Shown: positions 48,120-57,475, counted from the first letter of the stretch. The stretch is 64,000 nt of DNA from Pseudomonadota bacterium (GCA_963205255.1 CAUJIK010000037.1:35528-99527), one strand, 5' to 3'. The notes: generated by a model not told the origin, from the letters alone. Program-made: numbers and translations.

Positions 48120-49424
48120 ATGCCGGTCGACCCTCGCGACTACCGAGCACCTGCCCACGGGCAGGCGCGCTCGCTGGGCCTGGTCACCGCCGTCGCGATG
48201 GTGGTGGCGAACATGATCGGCACCGGCGTCTTCACCACCAGCGGCTTCCTGATCGGCGACCTGCGCTCCCCTGGCCTCGTGATTCTGGTCTGGGTGCTGG
48301 GCGGATGCATCGCGCTGCTCGGCGCGGCCTGTTATGGCGCGCTCAGCCGGCGCATTCCGGAATCGGGTGGCGAATACCTGTTTGTCTACCGGACCCTGCA
48401 CCCTTCCCTGGGCTATGTCGCCGGCTGGGTCTCGCTGCTGGTGGGCTTCTCGGCTCCGCTGGCGGCGGTTGCCTATGCCTTCGGCGAGTACGCCGCACCA
48501 TGGACCGGGCCACTGACGCCGCAATGGTCGGGAACCATCATCCTCGCGCTGTTCTGCGCCGTGCATGCGCTGCATGTGCAGCGCGGAGCATGGCTGCAGA
48601 ATCTCACCGTGTTCGTGAAGCTGGCGCTGATCCTGGGCTTCATCTTCTTCGGCGCCACACACCTGCCGTCGCTGCCGCCGACACAGACATCTCCGGTCGC
48701 CACGGGCACGATTGCCGTCTCGCTGGTGTGGGTGATGTTCAGTTACTCCGGCTGGAACGCCGCCATCTACATCGGCGGCGAAGTGCGTAACCCGGAAGTG
48801 AATCTGCCGCGGTCACTGTGGATGGGAACGCTCATCGTGATGGTGCTGTATGTGGCGCTCAACGCCATCTTCGTCTACTCGACGCCGCCGGAGAATCTGG
48901 CAGGCAAGCTGGAAGTGGGACGGATCGCGGCGCAGGCGCTGGGCGGCCCCAGCTGGGGCACGGCCGTCACGCTGATCGTGGTGATCGCGCTGGTAAGCTC
49001 GGTGTCTTCGATGATGATGGCCGGGCCGCGGGTGTACGCACAGATGGCCGCGGACGGCTTCCTGCCGCGCGCGCTTCAGGCGCGACCCGGCGACCCGCCG
49101 CGCAACGGCATGCTGCTGCAGCTGGTGCTGGCGCTGTTGCTGCTGTGGAGCACGGCGTACCAGAGCCTGCTCACCTACATCGGCTTCACGCTCGGCATCA
49201 GCACCGCTCTCACCGTGATCGGCCTGGTACGCCTGCGTCTCAAGGAAGGCGCCGCACTCAAGGTGCCAGGCTGGCCGTGGATCCCCGGAGCATTCCTGCT
49301 GTCGATCTTCATCATCACCGTGCTGACCATCCACATGCGCCCCCTCGAAAGCCTCTACGGGTTCGGCACATTGCTGATCGGCTGGGGGCTGTGGCGGTTG
49401 CAGGATTCAGTGAGGAAACAATGA
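48120..49424 (+). CDS. APC-family amino acid permease
   Basis: A 434-residue transporter with about twelve membrane segments. TM1 has the substrate-binding signature VANMIGTGVFTTSG, and TM6 the SLVWVMFSYSGWNAAIYIGGEVRNP stretch; both are typical of the amino acid-polyamine-organocation superfamily. Substrate not determinable. Starts 13 bases after the methyltransferase. Its 3' end overlaps the tail of a pseudogene on the other strand. Confidence 0.9.
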   Translation: MPVDPRDYRAPAHGQARSLGLVTAVAMVVANMIGTGVFTTSGFLIGDLRSPGLVILVWVLGGCIALLGAACYGALSRRIPESGGEYLFVYRTLHPSLGYVAGWVSLLVGFSAPLAAVAYAFGEYAAPWTGPLTPQWSGTIILALFCAVHALHVQRGAWLQNLTVFVKLALILGFIFFGATHLPSLPPTQTSPVATGTIAVSLVWVMFSYSGWNAAIYIGGEVRNPEVNLPRSLWMGTLIVMVLYVALNAIFVYSTPPENLAGKLEVGRIAAQALGGPSWGTAVTLIVVIALVSSVSSMMMAGPRVYAQMAADGFLPRALQARPGDPPRNGMLLQLVLALLLLWSTAYQSLLTYIGFTLGISTALTVIGLVRLRLKEGAALKVPGWPWIPGAFLLSIFIITVLTIHMRPLESLYGFGTLLIGWGLWRLQDSVRKQ

Positions 49425-49762
49425 CACTCCGGCTCTCGTTAAACCGGGCAGTATGAGCGAGGCACCGACTGTTCTGCGCGCTTCCAGGTCGCGATGCGCA
49501 TCGGCTCCGTCGGCGAGCCTGTAGCGCTGGTTGATCTGCACTTTCACCCACTTCCGATACCCGCAGCCTCGCGACCCAATCCGGCAGGCATCCCCTTCCG
49601 GGGATACAGACCGGTACGGTCGTAGATGTCGATGAAATTCACGCCGATGGCCGTATGTCGAGCCTGCACTTCGTCCGGCGCCGGTTCACCGATCTCGGCA
49701 TCCTCCAACCGCATGACTTCCGGTCCGCCGGTTTCATGAATACGGATGGCTCGAGGCATCAC
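49409..49762 (-). pseudogene. Deleted quinone oxidoreductase remnant
   Basis: On the minus strand, the first 65 or so residues match a zinc-independent NADPH:quinone oxidoreductase (IRIHETGGPEVMRLED, VNFIDIYDRTGLYP). The frame then hits a stop near 49544. Immediately after, in another frame, YRLADGADAHRDLEARRT is the C-terminal end of the same family. About 210-220 central residues, including the NADPH-binding fold, are missing by comparison with the usual 325. A single large deletion with frame change explains this. Confidence 0.82.
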
Positions 49763-49775
49763 AAGCTCCTTGGTC

Positions 49776-50035
49776 TCAATCCAGCCGCTTGCGGAAGCGA
49801 GACACCGCCAGCGTCATCATCACCGCGGCAAAGACCAGCAGCGCCAGCGCATCCTGCCACAGCTCCGCCAGCCATTGCGCGAAGGCGGGCATACCGGCGA
49901 AAGGAAACATGAAGCCGGAAAGCAGCACCGCGGGCAGGAACACGAAGAATGTCATCTGCATGGCCTGGAACTGCGACTGCGCCCGCGTAGATATGAACAG
50001 ACCCAGTGCCAGATTGGGGACAGCAGCACAAGCGC
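49776..50035 (-). pseudogene. Truncated ABC-2 transporter permease remnant
   Basis: On the minus strand, NLALGLFISTRAQSQFQAMQ and LLSGFMFPFAGMPAFAQWL match the C-terminal third of ABC-2 type permeases. The LTHFLRIVRGI-type segment normally following AQWL is missing and the frame jumps to the last transmembrane segment (ALALLVFAAVMMTLAVSRFRKRLD). The N-terminal two-thirds is absent, with no start codon in a usable context. No ATPase partner remains nearby. Confidence 0.8.
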
Positions 50036-50127
50036 GGCATGCGGCTCACCAGTGCTCATCGAGCCAGGCAGGAATAGACGCCCGAAAAGCGGCGGCACGA
50101 TACGTCGCAGGAGAGTAGAACGAACGC

Positions 50128-51207
50128 ATGTTGTTCGATCTTCCAGATCAGGAAACACTCTATGCCGCCCTGCTCGCGCGCGACGATCGTTTCGACGGGC
50201 GCGCCTTCGTCTGCGTCGCGTCAACAGGAATTTTCTGTCGCCTGACCTGTCCGGCGCGAAAGCCGAAACCCGGGAACTGCACCTTCTTCGCCACCATCGG
50301 CGAATGCATCGAGGCGGGTTTTCGCGCCTGCAAGCGGTGTCACCCGCTTCAAGCGGCGGCAATGGCCGATCCCGTCATCACTTCTCTCATGGAGGCGCTG
50401 AACCAAAGGCCTGATCTGCGATGGTCGGAAAGCCACCTCGAACAGCTTGGCTACGACCTCTCGACAGTCCGGCGCAGCTTCAAGCGTCATTTTGGGATGA
50501 CGTTCCTGGAGATGGCGCGCCAGCGCCGCCTGCGCGCAGGATTCGAAACCCTGGCCACCAGCGGCAAGGTCACTACTGCACAGCATGAGGCAAGCTTCGA
50601 ATCAGCCAGCGCTTTCCGCGTCGCTTTTGCCCGTCTGCTTGGTCGCGCGCCTGCTGAACTGCGCCCGTCGCGCATGCTGCGCGCAACATGGATTCCGACT
50701 CCGCTTGGCGACATGATCGCGGTCAGCAGCCATCTCCATCTGCATCTGCTGGAGTTCATTGATCGCAAGGGGCTTCCAGCAGAATTGAAACGGCTGGAGA
50801 CAATCTCCAGGGAAGGAATCGGAATCGGCACCACGCCGCCCTCGGAACAGGCGGCTGCAGAGCTCGCCGACTACTTTGCTGCACGCGCGGATCACTTCCA
50901 GACTCCGCTGGCACTGGCAGGTTCTGCCTTCACGAAACAGGTCTGGAGTGCTTTGCGCGAGATACCTGTGGGCGAGACGCGAAGCTATGCGGATATCGCG
51001 CGCCTCATTGGCCATCCTTCCTCCACACGGGCCGTCGCTCGGGCCAACGGCGCGAACCAGATCGCCATCATGATCCCCTGCCATCGCGTCATCGGGGCCG
51101 ACGGCTCGCTGACCGGATACGGCGGCGGGCTTTGGCGCAAGCAGCGGCTGATCGAGATCGAGCGACAACTCCAGTCCATGAAAAAGGACAGTTGCGCAAG
51201 CTGCTGA
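50128..51207 (+). CDS. ada: Bifunctional Ada methyltransferase/activator
   Basis: A 359-residue alkylation-repair protein. The N-terminal Ada domain has zinc-type cysteines in GIFCRLTCPARKPKP and CKRCHP; the AraC-type helix-turn-helix region spans about 85-180 (DLSTVRRSFKRHFGMTFLEMARQRRLR); the O6-methylguanine methyltransferase domain ends the protein, with the acceptor Cys in PCHRVIG near residue 319. No certain Ada box (AAAGCGCA) was found; AAAAGCGGC near 50090 is only similar. It follows the decayed region and precedes tRNA-Ser. Confidence 0.96.
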   Translation: MLFDLPDQETLYAALLARDDRFDGRAFVCVASTGIFCRLTCPARKPKPGNCTFFATIGECIEAGFRACKRCHPLQAAAMADPVITSLMEALNQRPDLRWSESHLEQLGYDLSTVRRSFKRHFGMTFLEMARQRRLRAGFETLATSGKVTTAQHEASFESASAFRVAFARLLGRAPAELRPSRMLRATWIPTPLGDMIAVSSHLHLHLLEFIDRKGLPAELKRLETISREGIGIGTTPPSEQAAAELADYFAARADHFQTPLALAGSAFTKQVWSALREIPVGETRSYADIARLIGHPSSTRAVARANGANQIAIMIPCHRVIGADGSLTGYGGGLWRKQRLIEIERQLQSMKKDSCASC

Positions 51208-51209
51208 AG

Positions 51210-51301
51210 TGGCGGAGAGGGTGGGATTCGAACCCACGAATACCCGTTGAGATATTACTGGAATTCCAGTCCAGCGCCTTCGACCACTCGGCCACCTCTC
51301 C
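51210..51301 (-). tRNA. tRNA-Ser(GGA)
   Basis: On the minus strand the cloverleaf begins GGAGAGGTGGCCGAGTGG and ends CCTCTCCGCCA, with encoded CCA. The anticodon arm CTGGA-CTGGAAT-TCCAG gives anticodon GGA (UCC/UCU codons). The long variable arm of serine tRNAs and the T-arm GGTTCGAATCC are present. A TAGAAT at 51326-51321 is a plausible -10, about 20 bases upstream. Confidence 0.97.
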
Positions 51302-51361
51302 GCACCATGAAGGCGGCGGGATTCTACCAGAGGAGCGGACTTTCTCCTCCGGTACCTGATC

Positions 51362-51655
51362 TCAGCCGCCGGCGGGCCTGGCCGGCGTGGACGAATAGGC
51401 CGGCGGCTCTTCCAGGCAAGGCTCATCCTGACCCCGGGGAACGGCCGGCTCCTGCAGCTGCGGAATACGCAGCGCGGTGCGCGTGTCCGGAGCGTCGAGG
51501 CCCACCGGGATGCGCAGCGCCGGCAGATCTTCCGCCTGCTGGTATTCCTGCGGCTTCTTGCAGGCGCCGCCACCGGACTTCAACACCCGGCAGCCCGGCA
51601 GCAGGACAAGCGAGGCCAGCACGAGGCCAATGACAGGGGTTCTGAGCGCATTCAT
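51362..51655 (-). CDS. Small lipoprotein beside dapA
   Basis: A 97-residue lipoprotein: hydrophobic signal ending LVLLPGC, then a Pro/Glu-rich, probably unstructured mature part (KPQEYQQAEDLPALRIPVGL). In many Proteobacteria the gene after dapA encodes the BAM-complex lipoprotein BamC. This product is far too short to be a whole BamC; its early mature segment could be a relic of that N-terminus, but I cannot show it. Starts 23 bases after dapA. Confidence 0.65.
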   Translation of the reverse strand: MNALRTPVIGLVLASLVLLPGCRVLKSGGGACKKPQEYQQAEDLPALRIPVGLDAPDTRTALRIPQLQEPAVPRGQDEPCLEEPPAYSSTPARPAGG

Positions 51656-51678
51656 CGTGAAAGACGGTCCTCTTGAAG

Positions 51679-52584
51679 CTAGGCCGCGGCGGCCAGCGTG
51701 ACGCCGGCCTGAAACAGGGATTGTTCGACCGCCGCATGATGGCGCGGCGTCAGCGGTGTCAGCGGCAGCCGCAGGGCGCCGCGGGTCAGGCCCATCCGCG
51801 CCAGCGCCCATTTCACCGGAATCGGGTTGGACTCCAGGAACAGGGACTGGTGCAAGCCGGCAAGCTGCGCATCCAGTTCAGCAGCCAGGGCATCGTCCCC
51901 CGCCAGCGCGGCGCGGATCATCCGCACCATCAGGGCGGGCACGACATTGCCGGTCACCGAGATCACGCCGCGGGCGCCATGGCGCAGTGCCTCACGCGCC
52001 GTCGCATCGTCACCCGACAGCACCGGGAAATCCGCCGGGCAGGCCGCGACCAGCTCACGGATGCGCGGCATCGACGGCACGGCCTCCTTGAGGGCCGCGA
52101 TGCGCGGCAGCGCGGCCAGCCGGGCCACGGTCTCGGGCAGCATGTCGACGGCCGTGCGGGAGGGAACGTTGTACAGGATGATGGGCACGGCCGACGCCGC
52201 GGCGGCGGCTTCGAAATGCCGGTAAAGCCCTTCCTGCGTGGGGCGGCAGTAAGCCGGCGTGCCCAGCAGCAGCGCGTCCACGCCCGGTTGCCGGGAGAAC
52301 TCCCTCACCCGGGCGACCGTGCCGGCCGTGGAGCTGGTGCCACAGCCCACGACGATGCGCAACCGGCCCGCCGCCTGGCTGCTGGCCCGCGCCGCCAGCT
52401 CCTTGAGCTCGGCATCGGTGATCGTGGCTGACTCGCCCGTGGAACCGCCCACGATGAGGCCGTCTGTACCACTGTTTACATGCAGGTCGACCAGCCGGCT
52501 CCAGGCCGGCCAGTCGATGTCGCCATCGTCCCTGAACGGCGTGACGATCGCGACCTGGGTTCCACCCAGGGCCTCGGGAGACAT
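51679..52584 (-). CDS. dapA: 4-hydroxy-tetrahydrodipicolinate synthase
   Basis: A 301-residue enzyme of lysine and diaminopimelate synthesis that condenses pyruvate with aspartate semialdehyde. VGGSTGESATI holds the substrate-binding Thr; Tyr in ILYNVPSRT and the Schiff-base Lys in ALKEA follow in order near residues 137 and 165. Length is typical. Divergent from gcvR with a 122-base gap, a common gammaproteobacterial arrangement. Confidence 0.96.
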   Translation of the reverse strand: MSPEALGGTQVAIVTPFRDDGDIDWPAWSRLVDLHVNSGTDGLIVGGSTGESATITDAELKELAARASSQAAGRLRIVVGCGTSSTAGTVARVREFSRQPGVDALLLGTPAYCRPTQEGLYRHFEAAAAASAVPIILYNVPSRTAVDMLPETVARLAALPRIAALKEAVPSMPRIRELVAACPADFPVLSGDDATAREALRHGARGVISVTGNVVPALMVRMIRAALAGDDALAAELDAQLAGLHQSLFLESNPIPVKWALARMGLTRGALRLPLTPLTPRHHAAVEQSLFQAGVTLAAAA

Positions 52585-52706
52585 GACGGGAAGACTCCTT
52601 GGGACAGTTGCGCAATACGCGCCAGATGCAGCCGGATGTTACGGGTCGCGTGCGATCTCAGGCAAGCGCGGCTAAACTGGCCTGCGTCTATGAGTTCACT
52701 TACCGC

Positions 52707-53237
52707 ATGAAGCAATTCCTGGCCGTACAGGCCATCGGCAAGGATCGCCCCGGCCTGGCCCACGAAATCGTCCGCATCATTGCCGACTGCGGCGCCAGCC
52801 TCGCCGAAAGCCGCATGTTGCCGCTGGGCGCGGAGCTTGCCATGCAGATGCTGGTTGGCGGCAACTGGCACTCCATGGCCCGGCTCGAGTCCGAGCTCAC
52901 CCGCCTCGCCGAAAGCTCCGGCCTGGCGCTGACCCTGCGCCGCACCGAGGCCCGCGGCCTGCGCGAGGACCACATCCCCTATTCCGTCGATGTCATCGGT
53001 CCGGACCACCCCGGCATCGTCGCCGGCCTCACCGGCTTCTTCGCCAGCCGCCAGGTGGAGATCGGCGAGATCGCCACCCGCAGCTATGTGGCGCAGCAGA
53101 CCGGCGCACTCATGTTCGCGGTGCAGATGGGAGTCAATGTGCCCACGCGGCTGCACATCGCCCAGCTGCGCGAGGATTTCATGGACTATTGCGATTCGCA
53201 GAACCTCGACGCCATCCTGGAACCAGTGAAGAACTGA
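52707..53237 (+). CDS. gcvR: GcvR-like ACT-domain protein
   Basis: A 176-residue protein of two ACT domains: LAVQAIGKDRPGLAHEIVRI at the N-terminus and YSVDVIGPDHPGIVAGLTGFF at about 91. E. coli GcvR antagonises the glycine cleavage activator GcvA, while some relatives have other roles, so the function here is inferred. The gene sits between dapA and bcp, the standard order in Gammaproteobacteria. Start ATG at 52707. Confidence 0.9.
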   Translation: MKQFLAVQAIGKDRPGLAHEIVRIIADCGASLAESRMLPLGAELAMQMLVGGNWHSMARLESELTRLAESSGLALTLRRTEARGLREDHIPYSVDVIGPDHPGIVAGLTGFFASRQVEIGEIATRSYVAQQTGALMFAVQMGVNVPTRLHIAQLREDFMDYCDSQNLDAILEPVKN

Positions 53238-53247
53238 GGATCAGCTC

Positions 53248-53715
53248 ATGGCCACCGTCAGCATCGGAAAGAAAGTACCCGACTTCGCCCTGCCCTCGAC
53301 CGCGGGTGCGTTTCGTCTGTCGCAACTGCGTGGCACGGCGGTGGTCATCTATTTCTATCCGAAGGACATGACCTCCGGCTGCACGCTGGAGTCGCAGGAT
53401 TTCCGCGACCTGCACGCGAAGTTCCGCCGCGCCGGCGCGCGCGTGTTCGGCATCTCGCGCGATAGCCTCGCCTCGCACGCGAAGTTCCGCGACAAGGAAG
53501 GCCTGCCTTTCGACCTGCTGTCCGATGCCGAAGAGAAAGCCTGCCGTCTCTTCGACGTGATCCGCGAGAAGAACATGTACGGCCGCAAGGTGCTGGGCAT
53601 CGAACGCAGCACCTTCCTGATCGATTCCGAAGGTGTGCTGCGCCACGAATGGCGCAAAGTGAAGGTTCCCGGTCATGCCGAAGACGTCCTCGAAGCCCTC
53701 CGCTCGCTCGACTGA
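53248..53715 (+). CDS. bcp: Thiol peroxidase Bcp (peroxiredoxin)
   Basis: A 155-residue thioredoxin-fold peroxidase. The peroxidatic Cys is in PKDMTSGCTLE near residue 49. E. coli Bcp has a second Cys five residues later; here that position is not Cys, so the protein is likely of the one-Cys type or resolves through another thiol. Start follows GAGGATCAGCTC. The 3' end overlaps the PIN-PhoH gene by 41 bases in another frame. Confidence 0.94.
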   Translation: MATVSIGKKVPDFALPSTAGAFRLSQLRGTAVVIYFYPKDMTSGCTLESQDFRDLHAKFRRAGARVFGISRDSLASHAKFRDKEGLPFDLLSDAEEKACRLFDVIREKNMYGRKVLGIERSTFLIDSEGVLRHEWRKVKVPGHAEDVLEALRSLD

Positions 53716-55126
53716 GCCGGCCGCGGCCCAGCGCCGCATCTACGTGCTCGACACCAATGTGCTCATGCACGACCCGGCGGCCATCTACCGGTTCGACGAG
53801 CACGACATCTACCTGCCCATGGTCGTGCTCGAGGAGCTCGACCACAACAAGAAAGGCCTGTCGGAGCCGGCGCGCAATGTGCGCCAGGTGTCGCGCTTCC
53901 TCGACGACCTGATGCAGGGCGCGGACAAGGCCGACATCGAGCGCGGCCTGCCCATTCCCTCGGCGCTCAACGGTGGCGGCGGCACCCGGCACGCGCCCAG
54001 CGGCCGCCTGTTTTTCCAGACGCGCACGCTGGCCGGCAAGCTGCCGGCGGAACTGCCCGGCCAGGCTTCCGACAATGTGATCCTCGCGCAGACACTGGCA
54101 CTGCAGGCCGAGATGCCGCGCGTGCGCGTGACGCTGGTGTCCAAGGACATCAACCTGCGCATCAAGGCCGCGATCGTCGGCATCCATGCCGAGGACTACT
54201 ACAGCGACCGCACCATCGAGGATGTGGATCTGCTGGAGTCCGGCACGCGCGCGCTGCCAGCCGACTTCTGGGAAAAGCACAGCAAGGACATACGCTCCGG
54301 CAAGGAGGGCGACCGCACCTGGTACGAACTGGAAGGCCCCGCCGTTGCCCAGTGGCGCGTGAACGAGTTCGTCTACGAGGACGCGCCGCAGGGCATCGAG
54401 GCCATTGTGCGTTCGACCGAGGGCAATCACGCCCGCCTGGAACTGGCCCGCGACTACCGCAGCGACAAGCATGGTGTGTGGGGCATCACGGCGCGCAACC
54501 GCGAGCAGAACTTCGCCCTGAACCTGCTTCAGGATCCGGAGATCGACCTGGTCACCATGCTCGGCCCGGCCGGCACCGGCAAGACGCTGCTGACGCTGGC
54601 CGCGGGCCTTGCCCAGACGCTCGACGCCAACCGCTTCGCCGAGATCATCATGACGCGCGTGACCATCCCGCTGGGCGAGGACATCGGCTTCCTGCCCGGC
54701 ACCGAGGAAGAAAAAATGGAGCCGTGGATGGGCGCGCTGATGGACAACCTCGAAGTGCTCACGCAGAGCGCCGAGGGCGGCAACTGGGGCCGCGCCGCCA
54801 CCCAGGACCTGCTGCGCAACCGCATCAAGATCCGCTCGCTGAACTTCATGCGCGGGCGCACCTTCATGAACCGCTATGTCATCGTGGACGAGGCGCAGAA
54901 CCTCACCCCCAAACAGATGAAAGCCCTGCTCACGCGCGCAGGTCCAGGCACCAAGATGGTCTGCCTGGGCAACATCGCCCAGATCGACACGCCCTACCTC
55001 ACGGAGACCACCTCCGGCCTCACCTACGTGGTCAACCGCTTCCGCGGCTGGCCGCATGGCGGCCACATCACCCTCCGCCGTGGCGAGCGCTCGCGGCTGG
55101 CGGACCAGGCCTCGGAAGTGCTCTAG
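53675..55126 (+). CDS. PIN domain-PhoH ATPase fusion
   Basis: A 483-residue protein: an N-terminal PIN nuclease domain (YVLDTNVLMHDP with the acidic Asp, and the VVLEELDHNKKG region) and a C-terminal PhoH-like P-loop ATPase (GPAGTGKTLLTLAAG near residue 290, VIVDEAQNLTPKQMKALLTR). This domain order is that of PhoH2-type proteins, associated with RNA helicase/ribonuclease activity. Starts inside bcp with a 41-base overlap, so the two are translationally linked. Confidence 0.94.
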   Translation: MPKTSSKPSARSTEPAAAQRRIYVLDTNVLMHDPAAIYRFDEHDIYLPMVVLEELDHNKKGLSEPARNVRQVSRFLDDLMQGADKADIERGLPIPSALNGGGGTRHAPSGRLFFQTRTLAGKLPAELPGQASDNVILAQTLALQAEMPRVRVTLVSKDINLRIKAAIVGIHAEDYYSDRTIEDVDLLESGTRALPADFWEKHSKDIRSGKEGDRTWYELEGPAVAQWRVNEFVYEDAPQGIEAIVRSTEGNHARLELARDYRSDKHGVWGITARNREQNFALNLLQDPEIDLVTMLGPAGTGKTLLTLAAGLAQTLDANRFAEIIMTRVTIPLGEDIGFLPGTEEEKMEPWMGALMDNLEVLTQSAEGGNWGRAATQDLLRNRIKIRSLNFMRGRTFMNRYVIVDEAQNLTPKQMKALLTRAGPGTKMVCLGNIAQIDTPYLTETTSGLTYVVNRFRGWPHGGHITLRRGERSRLADQASEVL

Positions 55127-55207
55127 GGCTGACCTCGCGCGGCGACAATTGACGCACCGGCCGGACTTGCGGAAACCTCTGCGCGTCTGCATGGTCCAAC
55201 ACGCCAC

Positions 55208-56734
55208 ATGACTGCCCGCAAATCCCCTCTCCTGCCGTCCCTGCTGTCGGCGCTCCTGCTGGCCGCCCCCGTGCTGCCCGCCCAGGACGTCGGGCCGGCG
55301 GAAGTCCCCCTCGGACCCCCACGCAGCGCGGCCGCCTCGCTGCCCGACCTGGGCAGCGGCGCCAATGCACTGAGCCGCCGCCAGGAGGACTACCAGGTCG
55401 GCCGGCTCCTCATGCGCAATCTGCGCTCCGAGAACATGGTCCTCGACGACCCGGAGGCCACCGGCTATCTGCAGGCGCTGGGCTCGCGTCTCGGCGTCGA
55501 GGCCCAGGACGGGGAGCACCGTCTGACGTTCTTCGTGGTGCGCGATCCGGCGGTCAACGCCTTCGCCATCCCCGGTGGTTTCATCGGCGTGAACACCGGC
55601 CTGATCCTGCTCACCAACAATGAATCGGAGCTGGCGGGCGTCATGGCGCATGAAATCGGCCATGTGGTGCAGCGGCACATCGCCCGGGCCGTCCAGGCAC
55701 AGGGGCGCAACAGCCTCACCACCATCGCCGCGATGCTGGGCGCGTTACTCATCGGCGCCCTGTCGGGCAGCGCCGATGCGGCGCCAGGGCTGATCGCCCT
55801 GGCGCAGGGCACGGCCATGCAGCAGCAGATCAATTTCACCCGCATGGAAGAGCACGAAGCCGACCGTGTCGGCATCGGCTATCTCTCGGCCGCCGGCTTC
55901 GATCCGGCCGGCATGGCGGGCTTCTTCGGCACCATGATGCGCGAGCGCGGCGGCTCGACCGATCTGGTGCCGCGCCTGCTGCTCACTCACCCGGTGGATT
56001 CCGTGCGCATCGCCGAGGCCCGCGCGCGTCTTGCCACGTTGCCGCCGGCCCAGCGCAAGCCCGACTCCCCCGGCTACGACCTCATCCGCGAGCGGCTGCG
56101 CGTGCTCTCGGCGGCGCCCGAGAACGACCTGCGCGCCTACTACGAAAGGCTGCGTGAACGTGATCAGGACAAGCTCTCGCTGCGCTATGGCGCGGCGCTG
56201 GCGGAGCTTCGCTGGGGTTCGCCGGCGAAGGCCGTGCCGCTGCTGAAAACCCTGCTGCGCGACGAACCGGGCATGCCGCTGCTGCACTCCTCGCTCGGCC
56301 AGGCGCAGCTGGCGGCCGGCGACAACGATGCCGCGCTCGCCACCTTTGAAAAGGGACTGACCCTCTCGCCCCGCAATCTGCCGCTGTCGGTGCGCTATGC
56401 CGAGGCGCTGCTCACTCTGGGCCAGGGCTCCAGGGCGCATGCGCTGCTGCTGGACCTGTTCAACAACATCGCGCCCACGCCCGAACAGATCCGCCTGATC
56501 GCGCTGGCCGCGAGCGCAGCCGGCGACACGGGCGACGCCTACTTCTACATGTCCGAATACCACATCTCGAGCGGCGATCTCATGCTGGCCACTACCCAGC
56601 TTGACCTGGCGCTGGCCACACCCGGTCTCACCGAGGTGCAGCGCAAGCGCTTCCTCGCCCGCCGCGACGAGATCCGCGGCGTGCTGCGCGAACAGCGCGG
56701 CGCGCGTCCGCAGCAGCAAAATCCTCCAGGCTGA
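55208..56734 (+). CDS. M48 metalloprotease with TPR tail (BepA-like)
   Basis: A 508-residue periplasmic protease. It has a signal peptide (SLLSALLLAAPVLPAQ), the zinc motif HEIGHVVQRH near residue 150, a third ligand in MEEHEADRVG, and C-terminal TPR repeats from about 320. BepA in E. coli assists or degrades LptD and other outer-membrane proteins. The arrangement next to mlaA agrees with an envelope quality-control role, but this is inference. Confidence 0.9.
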   Translation: MTARKSPLLPSLLSALLLAAPVLPAQDVGPAEVPLGPPRSAAASLPDLGSGANALSRRQEDYQVGRLLMRNLRSENMVLDDPEATGYLQALGSRLGVEAQDGEHRLTFFVVRDPAVNAFAIPGGFIGVNTGLILLTNNESELAGVMAHEIGHVVQRHIARAVQAQGRNSLTTIAAMLGALLIGALSGSADAAPGLIALAQGTAMQQQINFTRMEEHEADRVGIGYLSAAGFDPAGMAGFFGTMMRERGGSTDLVPRLLLTHPVDSVRIAEARARLATLPPAQRKPDSPGYDLIRERLRVLSAAPENDLRAYYERLRERDQDKLSLRYGAALAELRWGSPAKAVPLLKTLLRDEPGMPLLHSSLGQAQLAAGDNDAALATFEKGLTLSPRNLPLSVRYAEALLTLGQGSRAHALLLDLFNNIAPTPEQIRLIALAASAAGDTGDAYFYMSEYHISSGDLMLATTQLDLALATPGLTEVQRKRFLARRDEIRGVLREQRGARPQQQNPPG

Positions 56735-56746
56735 TAAAATCCCTAC

Positions 56747-57475
56747 ATGCCACTTTCACGCACTTCCCTGGCGGGGCTCGCCACCGCCCTGCTTCTGACT
56801 GGTTGCGCCACCCTGCCTCCGGGCGAGCGCGATCCCCGCGACCGGTTCGAGCGGATGAACCGCTCGGTCTATCGCTTCAACGATGTCATGGACCGCAACC
56901 TCGCCCGGCCCGCGGCCTCCGCCTACGTCAAGGTGACTCCGCAACCCATACGCACCGGCATAAGCAATTTCTTCGCCAACCTCACCTATCCGGCCACCAT
57001 GGCCAACGACCTGCTGCAGGGCAAGCTGCGAAATTTCGCGCGCGACACCTCGCGTTTCGTCGTCAACAGCACCATCGGCATCGGCGGCCTGTTCGACCCG
57101 GCGACCCGGATGAACCTGCCCGCCAACAAGGAAGACTTCGGGCAGACGCTGGGCCGCTGGGGGGTTCCCTCGGGTCCTTACCTGATGCTGCCCATTTTCG
57201 GTCCTTCCACGCTGCGCGACGGCTTCGGGGATCTGGCCGACAACCTCGTGGACCCGAAGAACTACGTGAAGGACGACAAGGTGCGCTATGGCCTGTGGGC
57301 CCTGAACCTGGTGGACAAGCGCGCCGGATTCCTCTCGACGGAGAATCTCCTGCAACAGACCTTCGACCCTTACGTCCTGGTCCGCAACGCCTACCTTCAG
57401 CGGCGTGAATTCCTCATCCGCGATGGCGCCATCACCGGTGATGAAGTCGAGATCATCGACGTGGGAGAAGACTAG
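56747..57475 (+). CDS. mlaA: MlaA outer-membrane phospholipid lipoprotein
   Basis: A 242-residue lipoprotein (VacJ family) that removes phospholipid from the outer leaflet of the outer membrane. Signal ends LLLTGC (Cys near residue 20); family segments are DPRDRFERMNRSVYRFNDVMD, GISNFFANLTYPATMANDLLQGK, FVVNSTIGIGGLFDPA, DFGQTLGRWGVPSGPYLMLPI and FGPSTLRDGFGD. Starts 12 bases after the M48 protease; the stop overlaps the threonine dehydratase by 23 bases in convergent orientation. Confidence 0.96.
   Translation: MPLSRTSLAGLATALLLTGCATLPPGERDPRDRFERMNRSVYRFNDVMDRNLARPAASAYVKVTPQPIRTGISNFFANLTYPATMANDLLQGKLRNFARDTSRFVVNSTIGIGGLFDPATRMNLPANKEDFGQTLGRWGVPSGPYLMLPIFGPSTLRDGFGDLADNLVDPKNYVKDDKVRYGLWALNLVDKRAGFLSTENLLQQTFDPYVLVRNAYLQRREFLIRDGAITGDEVEIIDVGED

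Noticed and set aside
50085..50100. AAAAGCGGC as an Ada box
   Set aside because: Differs from AAAGCGCA in the last bases and no B box is at the right distance.
51362..51655. Complete BamC after dapA
   Set aside because: The product is only 97 residues and lacks any BamC globular domain; called a small lipoprotein of unknown role.
53345..55678. 777-codon frame antisense to bcp, PIN-PhoH and the M48 protease
   Set aside because: Spans three real genes; composition is that of an antisense shadow.
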